Shown here piece by piece: positions 1 through 8,911 of a stretch of 64,000 nucleotides of DNA; the stretch's first letter is position 1; each line of letters begins with the position of its first letter. The notes under the pieces were generated by a model, which saw only the letters and a list, made by a program, of their open reading frames with translations, was not told where the DNA came from and did not search any database. The stretch is taken from NCBI GenBank assembly GCA_019420905.1, contig JAHZGH010000014.1, forward strand, positions 124,001 through 188,000. Reading direction: 5' to 3'. Origin of the DNA: Succinivibrionaceae bacterium (GTDB lineage Bacteria; Pseudomonadota; Gammaproteobacteria; Enterobacterales; Succinivibrionaceae). The position numbers were made by a program, and so were the translations under genes.

Positions 1-1376
1 TTTTCGATCAAGTGGAAATGTTTGCAGCTTACGGTTTCAATAAATCTCACTCTGCCGCTTATGCTCTAGTTGCTTGGTGGACCTTATGGTTAAAAGTTCA
101 TTACCCTGCTGAATTTTTAGCAGCCATGATGACTGCTGACTGCTTAAAAACAGAAAAACTCATTGCATATATTGGTGAATGCCACCGTTTGGGCGTTGAA
201 GTTAATCCACCTGATGTTAATATAGGTAAATTCCACTTTGGTGTTGATGATAAGGGAGCTGTCGTTTACGGCTTCTCTGCAATTAAAGGCATAGGAAATC
301 GTCTAATAGATAAGATGGTTGCAGAACGTGACGCAAATGGCCCTTATAAAGATTTATTTGATTTTGTACTGCGCATCGGCATGGACTATCTCTCAAAAGG
401 CTCTTTAGAAGCTTTAGTCAAAAGTGGAGCTTTAGATAGCATCAATAAAAATCGCGCAAGTTTACTTGCAAGTATACCTACAGCCATAAAGTACTCTCAA
501 CAATCTAATGCTGACAGCTCCACAGGACAAATGGACCTTTTTGCCTCATTAGATGATTCTCGAGCTCGCCCTAGCTTAGTTCCTGCAAGGATGTGGTCTG
601 ATAAGGTTAAATTACACCATGAAAAAAGTCTCTTAGGCTTATATCTATCAGGACATCCTATTGATTCTTATCGCTCGGAACTCTATCGCTTTTGCGGTAC
701 TACAACTTTGAAAAACATGATGCCAGGAACACCTGATAGTCCTAATCGAGTGAGCATTGCTGGAGTAGTTATCGATAGTTATAGCCGTATGTCCTCAAAA
801 GGAGATGGATCAAAGTTTTACATAATTACCCTAGATGATGGCACAACCACCTTTGATTTTCTAGCTTTTGGAGCAAATGCTGTAACTTTTGAAAATATTA
901 TTTCTGAAAGAGAGCGCAAGCTAAACCAACAAAAAGGACATAACGGAGTTGAGGATGTTCTACCTTCACCTTTAATTTTAATTGTAGATGGCTTGCTGTC
1001 ATTAACCGATGAAGGTATGACCAGAATGCGTGTCCTTAGTATCTCAAGTCTAGATCGCTTAAGACAACATAAGGCTACAGAAATTACCTTAAGCTTTAAA
1101 AAGGATGTTCTTGTTGAAAATATTGACTTTATTGATCAAGTTTTAATGCGCAATCGCATAAGCGTGAAGGATATACTGCATCAGAAGCAATTTGCTGAAG
1201 ATCCTAATTCAATTCCATCAGGATGTTCTTTAAAACTGATTATAGATAATAAATTATTGAAAATTCGTTCTGATATCTATCGCTATTTAGCTTCAGACGA
1301 TTTAGTTGACAGCCTGAGAGATAATTTTGGAAATACTTGCGTAAAAATCAGTTATAGACCTCAAAATGATACTTAG
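1..1376 (+). CDS. dnaE: DNA polymerase III alpha subunit, C-terminal part (5' end outside the window)
   Basis: This is the replicative polymerase subunit; about 457 C-terminal residues are visible. The frame is already open at base 3 (F-D-Q-V-E-M-F), so the GTG at 12 is not a start and the gene enters from the left. The segment YGFNKSHSAAYALVAW is the conserved block late in the polymerase domain. Downstream come the helix-hairpin-helix region (VYGFSAIKGIGNRLID), the linker with LGLYLSGHPI, and the OB-fold region (VSIAGVVIDSYSRM). The remaining length matches the equivalent part of the 1160-residue E. coli protein, so the 3' end looks intact. The last 29 bases overlap the 3' end of the opposing phosphopantetheinyl transferase gene. 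Confidence 0.96.
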   Translation, partial: FDQVEMFAAYGFNKSHSAAYALVAWWTLWLKVHYPAEFLAAMMTADCLKTEKLIAYIGECHRLGVEVNPPDVNIGKFHFGVDDKGAVVYGFSAIKGIGNRLIDKMVAERDANGPYKDLFDFVLRIGMDYLSKGSLEALVKSGALDSINKNRASLLASIPTAIKYSQQSNADSSTGQMDLFASLDDSRARPSLVPARMWSDKVKLHHEKSLLGLYLSGHPIDSYRSELYRFCGTTTLKNMMPGTPDSPNRVSIAGVVIDSYSRMSSKGDGSKFYIITLDDGTTTFDFLAFGANAVTFENIISERERKLNQQKGHNGVEDVLPSPLILIVDGLLSLTDEGMTRMRVLSISSLDRLRQHKATEITLSFKKDVLVENIDFIDQVLMRNRISVKDILHQKQFAEDPNSIPSGCSLKLIIDNKLLKIRSDIYRYLASDDLVDSLRDNFGNTCVKISYRPQNDT

Positions 1377-2019
1377 GGGACAAGGTGACAGGTTTAAAAT
1401 CACCATTGATATAACTATAAAGAGCAAGTTTGGAATCTGGTATAGATTTATAAGTGCTCATGCATAAATTATTAGACAGAATATATGATATAACTTGACC
1501 TCTCTGAGCACTTGGGTAATAAACCTTTAAGTTTTTTAAATCGCACTTTATTTTACTTAAAGCAACTAATCCTAAGCCGTCTGATTTCAATAAAGACTCT
1601 CGCAAAGTCCATAAAAGCGTAAATAATTCTTGCGGATTTTTTGAATTTTTTACACACTCTAATTCTTGCTCAGAAAGAATGCGGTTCCATAAAGCTAAAG
1701 AATGATCCCTTACAAGCTCTATATCCAAACCTAACGTATAATAACTTAAGGCTACCGCTACCTGCCCCCCTGTATGACTTAAGCTAAACAAAGGCTTAGA
1801 GCTATCTGCGAATATAGGTCGATTGTGCTCCTGTAAGATAATTTTTGGCAAAGAATCACATTTAAAAAAATGATATAAGCTTTTTTGTAAAAGCAGTCTT
1901 CCTGAATAAAAAGATCTCTGCCTTTTTAAAGAATAATTTTGCCCTTGCAGCAAGATTTCTTCTGGCAAACTCGAAAATTCCGCCTTAAGGTTTTCTTGAT
2001 CAGAAAAAACAATAATCAT
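1348..2019 (-). CDS. 4'-phosphopantetheinyl transferase superfamily protein
   Basis: A 223-residue Sfp/EntD/AcpT-type enzyme that would move phosphopantetheine from CoA to a serine of a carrier protein. The family signature is visible: LGLDIELV, with the magnesium-binding aspartate, then about 45 residues later WTLRESLLKSDGLGL, matching the W-x-x-[KR]-E-[AS]-x-x-K motif. The short upstream SLSHTGG corresponds to the conserved SxSHt segment. It is not the short AcpS type. Its start overlaps the end of the upstream membrane-protein gene by 4 bases, suggesting translational coupling, and its 3' end overlaps dnaE in the opposite direction. The target carrier protein (acyl carrier, siderophore or other) cannot be read from this window. 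Confidence 0.85.
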   Translation of the reverse strand: MIIVFSDQENLKAEFSSLPEEILLQGQNYSLKRQRSFYSGRLLLQKSLYHFFKCDSLPKIILQEHNRPIFADSSKPLFSLSHTGGQVAVALSYYTLGLDIELVRDHSLALWNRILSEQELECVKNSKNPQELFTLLWTLRESLLKSDGLGLVALSKIKCDLKNLKVYYPSAQRGQVISYILSNNLCMSTYKSIPDSKLALYSYINGDFKPVTLSPKYHFEVYN

Positions 2020-2375
2020 GATCTTTTAGGCTTAGCTTTAATTTGTTTAAGATTATTATCTTTGATTTTATTTTTTTTAACTAAACACCTAAAAATTAGA
2101 TATAGTAAGCAAGCACTAAATAGCCCTGCACTTATCCCTATAAATGTCGCATTAAAGCTTAAACTTTGAGAAGAAAAACCTAAATTTTCACAAAAAAGGC
2201 TTATCTTTTTGGGATAGACTATAGCTATAACAAAAAAAATATTTGCAAGACTCATAGCAATTACTCCCAATTTAAAATGACGTGGGATAAAAATAGCTAT
2301 AAATCCAAACAAAAATAAGGTCACACCACAACTGCTGCAAAAAGATTCGCAAGCTTGTAAAGTTAAAGTAGGCAT
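2016..2375 (-). CDS. small membrane protein of unknown function
   Basis: I do not recognise this 119-residue protein. It has three likely membrane segments, near residues 17-32, 36-54 and 77-98, and a strongly basic C-terminal tail (KKNKIKDNNLKQ, ending KPKRS). The N-terminus carries a C-x-x-x-C-x-x-C cysteine cluster (C9, C13, C16). Its stop codon overlaps the start of the phosphopantetheinyl transferase gene by 4 bases on the same strand, so the two are probably co-translated. It begins 59 bases from the divergent lgt gene. No strong Shine-Dalgarno is visible. A real gene is supported by the coupling and by coherent hydrophobic periodicity, but the function is open. Confidence 0.6.
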   Translation of the reverse strand: MPTLTLQACESFCSSCGVTLFLFGFIAIFIPRHFKLGVIAMSLANIFFVIAIVYPKKISLFCENLGFSSQSLSFNATFIGISAGLFSACLLYLIFRCLVKKNKIKDNNLKQIKAKPKRS

Positions 2376-2434
2376 TAAATTTCTTGTGCTAAAATAAAAT
2401 GATATTAGATTTTAACAGATTTTAGGATCAACAA

Positions 2435-3223
2435 ATGTTATTTGTTTCAAATATAGATCCGATTGTATTCAGCATTGGACCTCTAAGTATAAGATGGTAT
2501 GGCCTTTTGTTCTCATTAGGATTCATAATAGGCTATATTCTCATGCAATATATGTTTCGTAAACTTCAATATAAAACGGAAGACCTTGATAAGCTCTTAG
2601 TCTTTATATTTATAGGCACAGTTATCGGCGCTCGCCTAGGTCATTGCTTATTTTATGAACCAGATTTTTATCTAAATAATCCTCTTGAAATTTTAAAAAT
2701 TTGGCATGGCGGTTTAGCAAGCCACGGAGGAACAGTAGGGGTCCTATTAACAGTATATATTTTCTGTCGTCATTATAACTATCAGCTTTTAGAGCTTTTA
2801 GACATGTTATCCGTACCTGTAGCTCTAGTTTCAACTCTTATAAGGCTAGGAAACTTTACTAATTCAGAAATTCTAGGCATTCCTACTAATGGAGATTATG
2901 GCGTTATATTTGCTAGTTTAGGAGAAACCTTTCCAAGACATCCGGCACAATTATATGAAGCATTATCTTATTTAATCACCTTCATAATTTTAGCTTTGGT
3001 CTATTTTAAATTTAAAAACAGACCTAAAGGATTTATCTTTGGCCTATTATTTATTCTTGTTTTTGGTAGCCGAATTCTAATAGAACCATTTAAAGTTGAA
3101 CAAGCGGACTACAGCACTGGTACGATCTTTACTGTAGGACAATATCTAAGCATTCCTTTTATATTAGTAGGAATCGCAGTTATCCTCTACGCCTATTTAC
3201 ATCGCCTGAAAAAGGAGCACTAA
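2435..3223 (+). CDS. lgt: phosphatidylglycerol--prolipoprotein diacylglyceryl transferase
   Basis: An inner-membrane enzyme that transfers diacylglycerol from phosphatidylglycerol to the lipobox cysteine of prolipoproteins, the first lipoprotein maturation step. At 262 residues it has normal family length. Visible landmarks are IRWYGLLFSLGF near residue 20, the conserved HGGLASHGG block (91-99), and the Lgt signature RLGNFTNSEILG (137-148), followed by RHPAQLYEA. Multiple hydrophobic helices fit the seven-helix fold. It starts a tight run with glmU (2-base gap) and glmS (2-base gap), an envelope-precursor cluster. In enterics lgt sits next to thyA, so this arrangement differs. Confidence 0.96.
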   Translation: MLFVSNIDPIVFSIGPLSIRWYGLLFSLGFIIGYILMQYMFRKLQYKTEDLDKLLVFIFIGTVIGARLGHCLFYEPDFYLNNPLEILKIWHGGLASHGGTVGVLLTVYIFCRHYNYQLLELLDMLSVPVALVSTLIRLGNFTNSEILGIPTNGDYGVIFASLGETFPRHPAQLYEALSYLITFIILALVYFKFKNRPKGFIFGLLFILVFGSRILIEPFKVEQADYSTGTIFTVGQYLSIPFILVGIAVILYAYLHRLKKEH

Positions 3224-3225
3224 GA

Positions 3226-4614
3226 ATGGCATTAGAAATTGTTATTTTGGCTGCCGGGAAAGGCAGCCGCATGCATTCAGACATACCGAAAGTCTTACAT
3301 GAAGTAGCTGGTATGCCCATGCTGGGACACGTAATCAAAACAGCTTGTGAACTTAAAGCTTGTGCCATCCACGTAGTTATAGGCCATGGCTGCGAATTAG
3401 TAGAACAGTATTTACATACTTTAAATCTTGATAATTTAGATATTGTCAAGCAAAAGGAACAATTAGGTACCGCTCATGCTGTTTCTATGGCTTTACCTAA
3501 AATAAACCTAGATAATGATGTTTTAGTTCTCTATGGAGATACTCCTCTTACTCCTAAATCAACATTAGAAGATCTATACCTAAAACTTAATGACAAAGCC
3601 TTAATAGTCTTAAGTGCTATAGCCCCTAATCCTTTTGGGTACGGAAGAATTGTCCGTAATGCCCAGCGAAATCTTCTAAAGATTATTGAACAAAAGGATG
3701 CCGATGAGCAAATCCAAAAAATTAATGAAATAAATACCGGAATCATCATATCTAAAGGAAAGATCTTATATAAGTACCTTCCTAAAATCCAAAATAATAA
3801 TGCTCAAGGCGAATACTACCTTACGGACTTAGCAGCACTATTAGTTGCAGATAGCCAAAACGTAGGCGTAGAGATTGCTCAAGATTTTGAACTATTGTCC
3901 GGAGTTAACAGTAAAAGGCAGCTAGCTGAAGTAGAGAGGCTTTATCAATATCGTCAAGCCTTAAAGCTTATGGATGAAGGAATATCATTTGCAGATCCTA
4001 AACGTTTTGATCTAAGAGGATCTTTAGAGCATGGCCGTGATGACTTCATTGATATCAATGTTATCATCAAAGGTAAAGTTTCTATTGGTAATAACGTATA
4101 TATAGGGGCAGGCTGCGTAATTTCTGACTGCACCATTGAAGATGGTGCTGTAATCTCTCCTTATACGGTAATGGAACAATCCCACTTAGGCACGCAAACA
4201 ACAGTCGGGCCTTTCAGTCGTCTACGCCCAGGCGTAACTCTTGAACATCAAGCTCATGTAGGAAATTTCGTTGAATTAAAGAAAGCTCATTTAGGCATCG
4301 GCACAAAAGCTGGACATTTAAGCTATTTAGGTGACGCTGATATTGGCAATGATGTAAATATTGGAGCAGGAACGATTACCTGTAACTATGATGGGGCTAA
4401 TAAATTTAAAACCGTTATAGAAGACGATGTATTTGTTGGATCAGATTCGCAATTAGTTGCTCCGGTAAATATTCCTAAAGGAGTTACAATTGCGGCAGGA
4501 ACTACTGTTACTAAAAGATCTGATTTATCTACTAGCTGCTTAGTCCTAACCCGTGCAAAAACTGTGGTTAAAGCAAACTATCAGCGTCCTCATAAAATCA
4601 AAGCGGAGAAATAA
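3226..4614 (+). CDS. glmU: bifunctional GlcNAc-1-P uridyltransferase / GlcN-1-P acetyltransferase
   Basis: Makes UDP-GlcNAc for peptidoglycan and lipopolysaccharide. The N-terminal half is the pyrophosphorylase, with LAAGKGSRM at residues 8-16, K22 in the DIPKVLH segment, and YGDTPL. The C-terminal half is a left-handed beta-helix acetyltransferase made of hexapeptide repeats, with conserved segments RLRPG, HVGNFVELKK and GAGTITCNYDG. At 462 residues it is close to the 456 of E. coli. The Shine-Dalgarno AAAGGAGC lies inside the end of lgt. It is followed after 2 bases by glmS, so both hexosamine steps are translated from one message. Confidence 0.97.
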   Translation: MALEIVILAAGKGSRMHSDIPKVLHEVAGMPMLGHVIKTACELKACAIHVVIGHGCELVEQYLHTLNLDNLDIVKQKEQLGTAHAVSMALPKINLDNDVLVLYGDTPLTPKSTLEDLYLKLNDKALIVLSAIAPNPFGYGRIVRNAQRNLLKIIEQKDADEQIQKINEINTGIIISKGKILYKYLPKIQNNNAQGEYYLTDLAALLVADSQNVGVEIAQDFELLSGVNSKRQLAEVERLYQYRQALKLMDEGISFADPKRFDLRGSLEHGRDDFIDINVIIKGKVSIGNNVYIGAGCVISDCTIEDGAVISPYTVMEQSHLGTQTTVGPFSRLRPGVTLEHQAHVGNFVELKKAHLGIGTKAGHLSYLGDADIGNDVNIGAGTITCNYDGANKFKTVIEDDVFVGSDSQLVAPVNIPKGVTIAAGTTVTKRSDLSTSCLVLTRAKTVVKANYQRPHKIKAEK

Positions 4615-4616
4615 TT

Positions 4617-6446
4617 ATGTGCGGAATTGTTGGAGCTACTGCGCAAAGAGAAGTTGCCCCTATCCTGCTTACTGGACTATCTAGACTTGAATATCGCGGT
4701 TACGATAGTGCAGGTATTTGTACACTTTCACAAAATAATTTCAATTGCTTAAAAACTACCTCTAAAGTAGCGGCTTTAACTTTAGAAGTAAAAAAACACG
4801 GAGCTAAAGGCCATATAGGCATAGCTCATACTCGCTGGGCAACACATGGCATACCTTCTGTAAAAAATGCTCATCCTCACATTTATGATAATCTAGCTTT
4901 AGTCCATAATGGCATTATCGAAAACTTTAAAGAAATTAAAGCAAAGCTCTTAAGTCTTGGCTATAGTTTCAAATCGGAGACTGACACTGAGGTTTTACTT
5001 TGCTTAATTCATTACTATCAAAAAAACAGTAATAATCTTAAAGAGGCTTTATTAAAAGCTTTAAATGAAGTAAGCGGTTCCTATGCCATTGCCCTTATAG
5101 ACAAAAACGAAGATGGCGTTTTATATACAGCTCGTTGCGGCTCTCCTTTAGTTATAGGACTTGGTATAGGAGAGAACTTTGTTGCATCAGATATTTTAGC
5201 CCTATTACCAGTAACTCGCAGCTTCATTTACCTTGATGAAAAAGAAATTGCCACAATTACTACTGATAAAGTAGAAGTTTTTGGCTTAGATGGGGCCTTA
5301 CACATTAAAAAAGCTCAGGAAACAGAAATCGATGCAGAAAGTATCTCTAAAGGAACTTTTGATCACTATATGCAAAAAGAGATTTTTGAGCAACCGGATG
5401 CTTTGCGGAATACTATGTTAGAGCGCTTAGATAAGGATGCTGTAAAAATTGAAACTGTAATCGGCCTTAAAGAAGATAGTTTCAAAGATCTAAAAAATAT
5501 TCAGATAGTAGCCTGCGGAACCTCTTTTCATGCAGGTCTAGTTGGAAAATACTGGTTTGAGGAACTCACTGGTATCCCTTGTAATATAGATATTGCTTCA
5601 GAATATCGTTATCGTCATGCTGTTGTACGTGAGAATTCATTATTTATCACCATCTCCCAGTCTGGTGAAACAGCTGATACCTTAGCATCTTTACGCCTAG
5701 CAAAAAAACAAGGCTATAAATACTCATTATGTATTTGCAATGTAAATGGAGCCTCTTTAGTTAGAGAATCTGATTTTACTCTGCTCACTCGTGCTGGAGC
5801 AGAAATTGGCGTAGCTTCCACAAAAGCTTTTACTACACAATTATTAAGCTTATTGATGCTGGCACTCCTAATAGCAAAACAAAAAAATAGTTTAGATGCT
5901 CAAAAAAGAGCAGAAATTATTTCATCCTTAAGACAATTACCCTCTTTATGTTCTAAGTTCTTATCAAAAGATCAGGAAATCTTAGCCTTAGCCTCTGAAT
6001 TTGCGGACAAGCACCATTGTCTCTTTCTAGGACGTGGCGTTATGTATCCGATAGCTTTAGAAGGGGCATTAAAACTTAAGGAAATTAGTTATATTCATGC
6101 TGAAGGCTATGCTGCAGGTGAGTTAAAACATGGCCCCATTGCGCTTATAGATCGCAATATGCCTGTAGTGGTTGTTGCTCCAGATAACGCACTTATGAGT
6201 AAGTTAGTATCTAATATTGAAGAAGTAAAAGCTCGTGGTGGTAAGCTCTATATTTTCAATTCGGAAGAAAACTCTCTTAAGTCTGATTGCAAAACTAAAG
6301 TTATCGCATTGTGTGACTGTCCTGAAATTTTACAGCCAATACTTTTTACTATTCCATTGCAACTTTTAGCCTATCATTGTGCTGTTATAAATGGCACAGA
6401 TGTTGATCAACCTCGCAATTTAGCAAAATCAGTGACGGTTGAGTAA
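4617..6446 (+). CDS. glmS: glutamine--fructose-6-phosphate aminotransferase (isomerizing)
   Basis: Converts fructose-6-phosphate and glutamine to glucosamine-6-phosphate, the entry to amino-sugar synthesis. The protein opens with MCGIVGA; Cys2 is the nucleophile of the class II glutamine amidotransferase domain, followed by ARWATHG-like HTRWATHG and HNGIIENF. Two SIS domains follow, with SQSGETADTLASL and ARLKE-type GALKLKEISYIHAEGY. It ends in the typical PRNLAKSVTVE tail. The 609 residues match the E. coli length. The 2-base gap to glmU leaves no room for a leader riboswitch or ribozyme. About 600 AT-rich bases follow. Confidence 0.98.
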   Translation: MCGIVGATAQREVAPILLTGLSRLEYRGYDSAGICTLSQNNFNCLKTTSKVAALTLEVKKHGAKGHIGIAHTRWATHGIPSVKNAHPHIYDNLALVHNGIIENFKEIKAKLLSLGYSFKSETDTEVLLCLIHYYQKNSNNLKEALLKALNEVSGSYAIALIDKNEDGVLYTARCGSPLVIGLGIGENFVASDILALLPVTRSFIYLDEKEIATITTDKVEVFGLDGALHIKKAQETEIDAESISKGTFDHYMQKEIFEQPDALRNTMLERLDKDAVKIETVIGLKEDSFKDLKNIQIVACGTSFHAGLVGKYWFEELTGIPCNIDIASEYRYRHAVVRENSLFITISQSGETADTLASLRLAKKQGYKYSLCICNVNGASLVRESDFTLLTRAGAEIGVASTKAFTTQLLSLLMLALLIAKQKNSLDAQKRAEIISSLRQLPSLCSKFLSKDQEILALASEFADKHHCLFLGRGVMYPIALEGALKLKEISYIHAEGYAAGELKHGPIALIDRNMPVVVVAPDNALMSKLVSNIEEVKARGGKLYIFNSEENSLKSDCKTKVIALCDCPEILQPILFTIPLQLLAYHCAVINGTDVDQPRNLAKSVTVE

Positions 6447-7057
6447 AATTTGCATAATTTGTGTTTTAAGATAGTGGATCATTAATTAACATTATAAATT
6501 TTCTAAAAAATATACATCCATTACCTTAAAGAAAAAGAGCTTTTAGTGATTTTTCATTAGGAATAACTTTTAATAAAAGGATAAAGTCCTATTAGTAAAT
6601 AGGTCCATCTTTTCGATGGACCAGTTCTTTGATAATTTGTTTTTATAGACAGCAAAATTTCTTAACAGCGAGTATAAAAAACTTTTTCTAGATATAAAAT
6701 ATCTTATCTATAGTTAATATAGGTTATTTCTCTAACTTCTATATCACAGTTAGATAAATTATAAATTTTCTTAATGAAATTTTTATACCATATAATAATT
6801 ATTTCTTACATTAAGAATGTATAACCAATTTAAAATTTTTAACATTCGCTTGAAATTCTATTGATTGTTTAAATCATCAATATTAATCACTAAAAACATA
6901 GAAATTTTTTTAGTGTCTATAAAAAAATTTTCAAAAGCATCCCTTATTTACAAATAAATTATATTAAAAGTTTATTCTGAAAAATTAAAACAAAACTATA
7001 TCTTCTTTAAGCTAATGATGACAAAAATAATAATTGAGCCACTTTTAGGCACTAGCT
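6447..7057. other. AT-rich intergenic region of 611 bases
   Basis: No reading frame here looks like a gene. The region is clearly more AT-rich than its surroundings and is dominated by A and T runs. The only strong structure is a hairpin at 6602-6622. A second short dyad (AGGA-TAAAG-TCCT) lies near 6578-6590. It must hold the 3' end of the glmS message and the promoter of the symporter gene at 7058, but I could not place a convincing -35/-10 pair. A small RNA cannot be excluded from sequence alone. Confidence 0.6.
6602..6622 (+). terminator. hairpin downstream of glmS, possible terminator
   Basis: A perfect 8-bp stem (GGTCCATC / GATGGACC) encloses a 5-base loop. It lies 156 bases after the glmS stop. 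The following sequence is T-rich (AGTTCTTTGATAATTTG, then TTTTT) but not a clean U-tract, so this could be a weak terminator, a 3' stability structure or the end of an unannotated small RNA. Confidence 0.45.
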
Positions 7058-8911
7058 ATGCTTATCTTCAATAGACCATCTTGGACCGAAAAAATAGGTT
7101 ACCTTTTGGGAGCCATAGGTAAAGATACAGTTTATATGCTAATTTCAGCATTTTACTTACTTTATCTTTATCAAGAACTTAAATTATCTTTGACGTTTAT
7201 TACTGTTGCTTTCTTCAGTATACGAATATTTGACGCCTGCACCGACATATTTATTGGTTATTTTTTTGATAGATTTCATAGTCGCTTTGGAAAATTTAAA
7301 CCAGCCTTATTACTGGGTGGAAGCTTATCGGCAATTCTGACATTTATGATGTTCAATACGCCTAATTTACAAGGCTATTCACTTTATGCTTACTCTATTA
7401 TTACTTATATATTATGGACTATCTCATATTCAATACATGACATCGCCTTTTGGGGATTAATCCCCACCTTTGGATCAGATGGCAAAACTCGTGAAACCAT
7501 GACTATAATTCCCCGTTCAGGAGCGCTAATTGGAGCCCAAGCCGTTCTTTTAGGAGGTCTTCCTTGTTTATATTATTTAAAAAATGAACTTAATTTTTAC
7601 TCCAATTACTTCGGAATTTTTGCCGGATTATTAGCTGCATTTTATTTTATAGCTACAATAATTACTGTTTTTACTATTAAAGACCGTACTATAAAATATG
7701 AACATAAGAAAATTAGTTTAAGGCAGCTAGGCGAAATAATTTGTCACAACGATCAACTGATCGTTATTGCGCTCTTATCATTTTTTCAGCAGCTTATCAT
7801 AAGTATCGTTAACAGCACCATAATATTATTCTTATTTTCAAAGCCTCATGGTGCTGAATTACTATCAGACTATATACTGCCAAGCGTAATCGCTCAGATA
7901 CTTGCGTATATTTGTTTCAAATCAAGCTGTCACATATTCTCTCGCCGCTTTGTAATCATATGCTCGTGTGTGCTCATGGCCATTGGTTATACCATTATGT
8001 TCTTTTCAGAACCGCAAAACGATCACATTATAAATTTATTTACACTTTCTTACGGATTATCATGCTTTGGCATGGCATGGTCTATTGCTTCAACTACAGT
8101 AATGAGTGCCGACTGCGTTGATTACGGCGAATTTAAACATAATATAAGAACTGAAGGTATTGTTTTTGCCTTTCAAACAGCCTCTGCCAAATTAAGCCTC
8201 GCTGTAGCTATTGCTATTTCTGGGTTCTCGTTTAATCTCGTGAGCGTTCTATTAAGCCAAATCCAAAGACAATCTTATATTTTCTCTATAAGATTCACCT
8301 TAGTAATCGTATTTTTACTAAGCATTGCCATGATCGTAATTTACTTAAGCTCATATCGCTTACACGGTCATTTTTTTCAAAATATTCTGAATTCGATTGA
8401 GATTTTTAGAACTCAAAGCAACAATTATTTGAAAAAAAGCTCAACTTTTCCTTTACGTTATGCCTTAGATAGCGAAGCTGTAATTTGTAATCTAAAAGCA
8501 GATTCCATAGATGAAGTTTTATCTTTAATGGCTTCACGTTTATACAAAATTTCTGCTATAAGCTCAAAAAGCGAATATTTAAAAAGAATCAAGGAGAAAA
8601 TGGCAGAAACTCCTGCCGGCATTGCCGATGGCATAGCTATTCCTCACGTACGAGGAAATGGTATCAAACGCATGGCCTTAGCAATTGCAACTTTAGAAAA
8701 ACCTCTTGATTTTGGCGCTCCAGATGGTAAAAAATGTGATCTTGTTTTTATGCTAGCAAGTCCTGACGATCATGTATCTCATTTAAATCTATTAGGGCAG
8801 CTTTCAATAATTTTAAACATCCCTGGCTTTGCTGATAAATTGAGATCCGCAGGATCCAGTCTTGAAATTACAGATAGAATATTAAAATGCGAAAAACAAT
8901 TGAAAAGTTAA
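7058..8911 (+). CDS. GPH-family cation:sugar symporter fused to a PTS EIIA (fructose/nitrogen type) domain
   Basis: A 617-residue fusion. Residues 1 to about 450 are a 12-helix glycoside-pentoside-hexuronide:cation symporter. Family marks are FDACTDIFIGYFFDR with acidic residues D59 and D63 (equivalent to the MelB cation-site aspartates), the R-F-G-K-F-K-P motif at 76-82, D128 in HDIAFWGLIP, and DCVDYGEFKHNIRTEG. Residues about 470-617 are an EIIA type-2 domain with the phospho-histidine context GIAIPHVRG (H530). LacS transporters carry a glucose-type EIIA instead, so this pairing of families is different. The symporter part probably moves a sugar, and phosphorylation of the EIIA tail could set its activity; both are inference. 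The substrate is unknown. Start ATG has only a weak Shine-Dalgarno. It overlaps the next gene by 25 bases. Confidence 0.85.
   Translation: MLIFNRPSWTEKIGYLLGAIGKDTVYMLISAFYLLYLYQELKLSLTFITVAFFSIRIFDACTDIFIGYFFDRFHSRFGKFKPALLLGGSLSAILTFMMFNTPNLQGYSLYAYSIITYILWTISYSIHDIAFWGLIPTFGSDGKTRETMTIIPRSGALIGAQAVLLGGLPCLYYLKNELNFYSNYFGIFAGLLAAFYFIATIITVFTIKDRTIKYEHKKISLRQLGEIICHNDQLIVIALLSFFQQLIISIVNSTIILFLFSKPHGAELLSDYILPSVIAQILAYICFKSSCHIFSRRFVIICSCVLMAIGYTIMFFSEPQNDHIINLFTLSYGLSCFGMAWSIASTTVMSADCVDYGEFKHNIRTEGIVFAFQTASAKLSLAVAIAISGFSFNLVSVLLSQIQRQSYIFSIRFTLVIVFLLSIAMIVIYLSSYRLHGHFFQNILNSIEIFRTQSNNYLKKSSTFPLRYALDSEAVICNLKADSIDEVLSLMASRLYKISAISSKSEYLKRIKEKMAETPAGIADGIAIPHVRGNGIKRMALAIATLEKPLDFGAPDGKKCDLVFMLASPDDHVSHLNLLGQLSIILNIPGFADKLRSAGSSLEITDRILKCEKQLKS

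Noticed and set aside
1939..2169. A plus-strand frame across the junction of the transferase and small membrane-protein genes
   Set aside because: Its composition follows the opposite-strand codons, and the two overlapping minus-strand genes explain the sequence better.
4600..4620. A glmS ribozyme or riboswitch upstream of glmS
   Set aside because: Only two bases separate glmU and glmS, and the ribozyme is known from Gram-positive bacteria.
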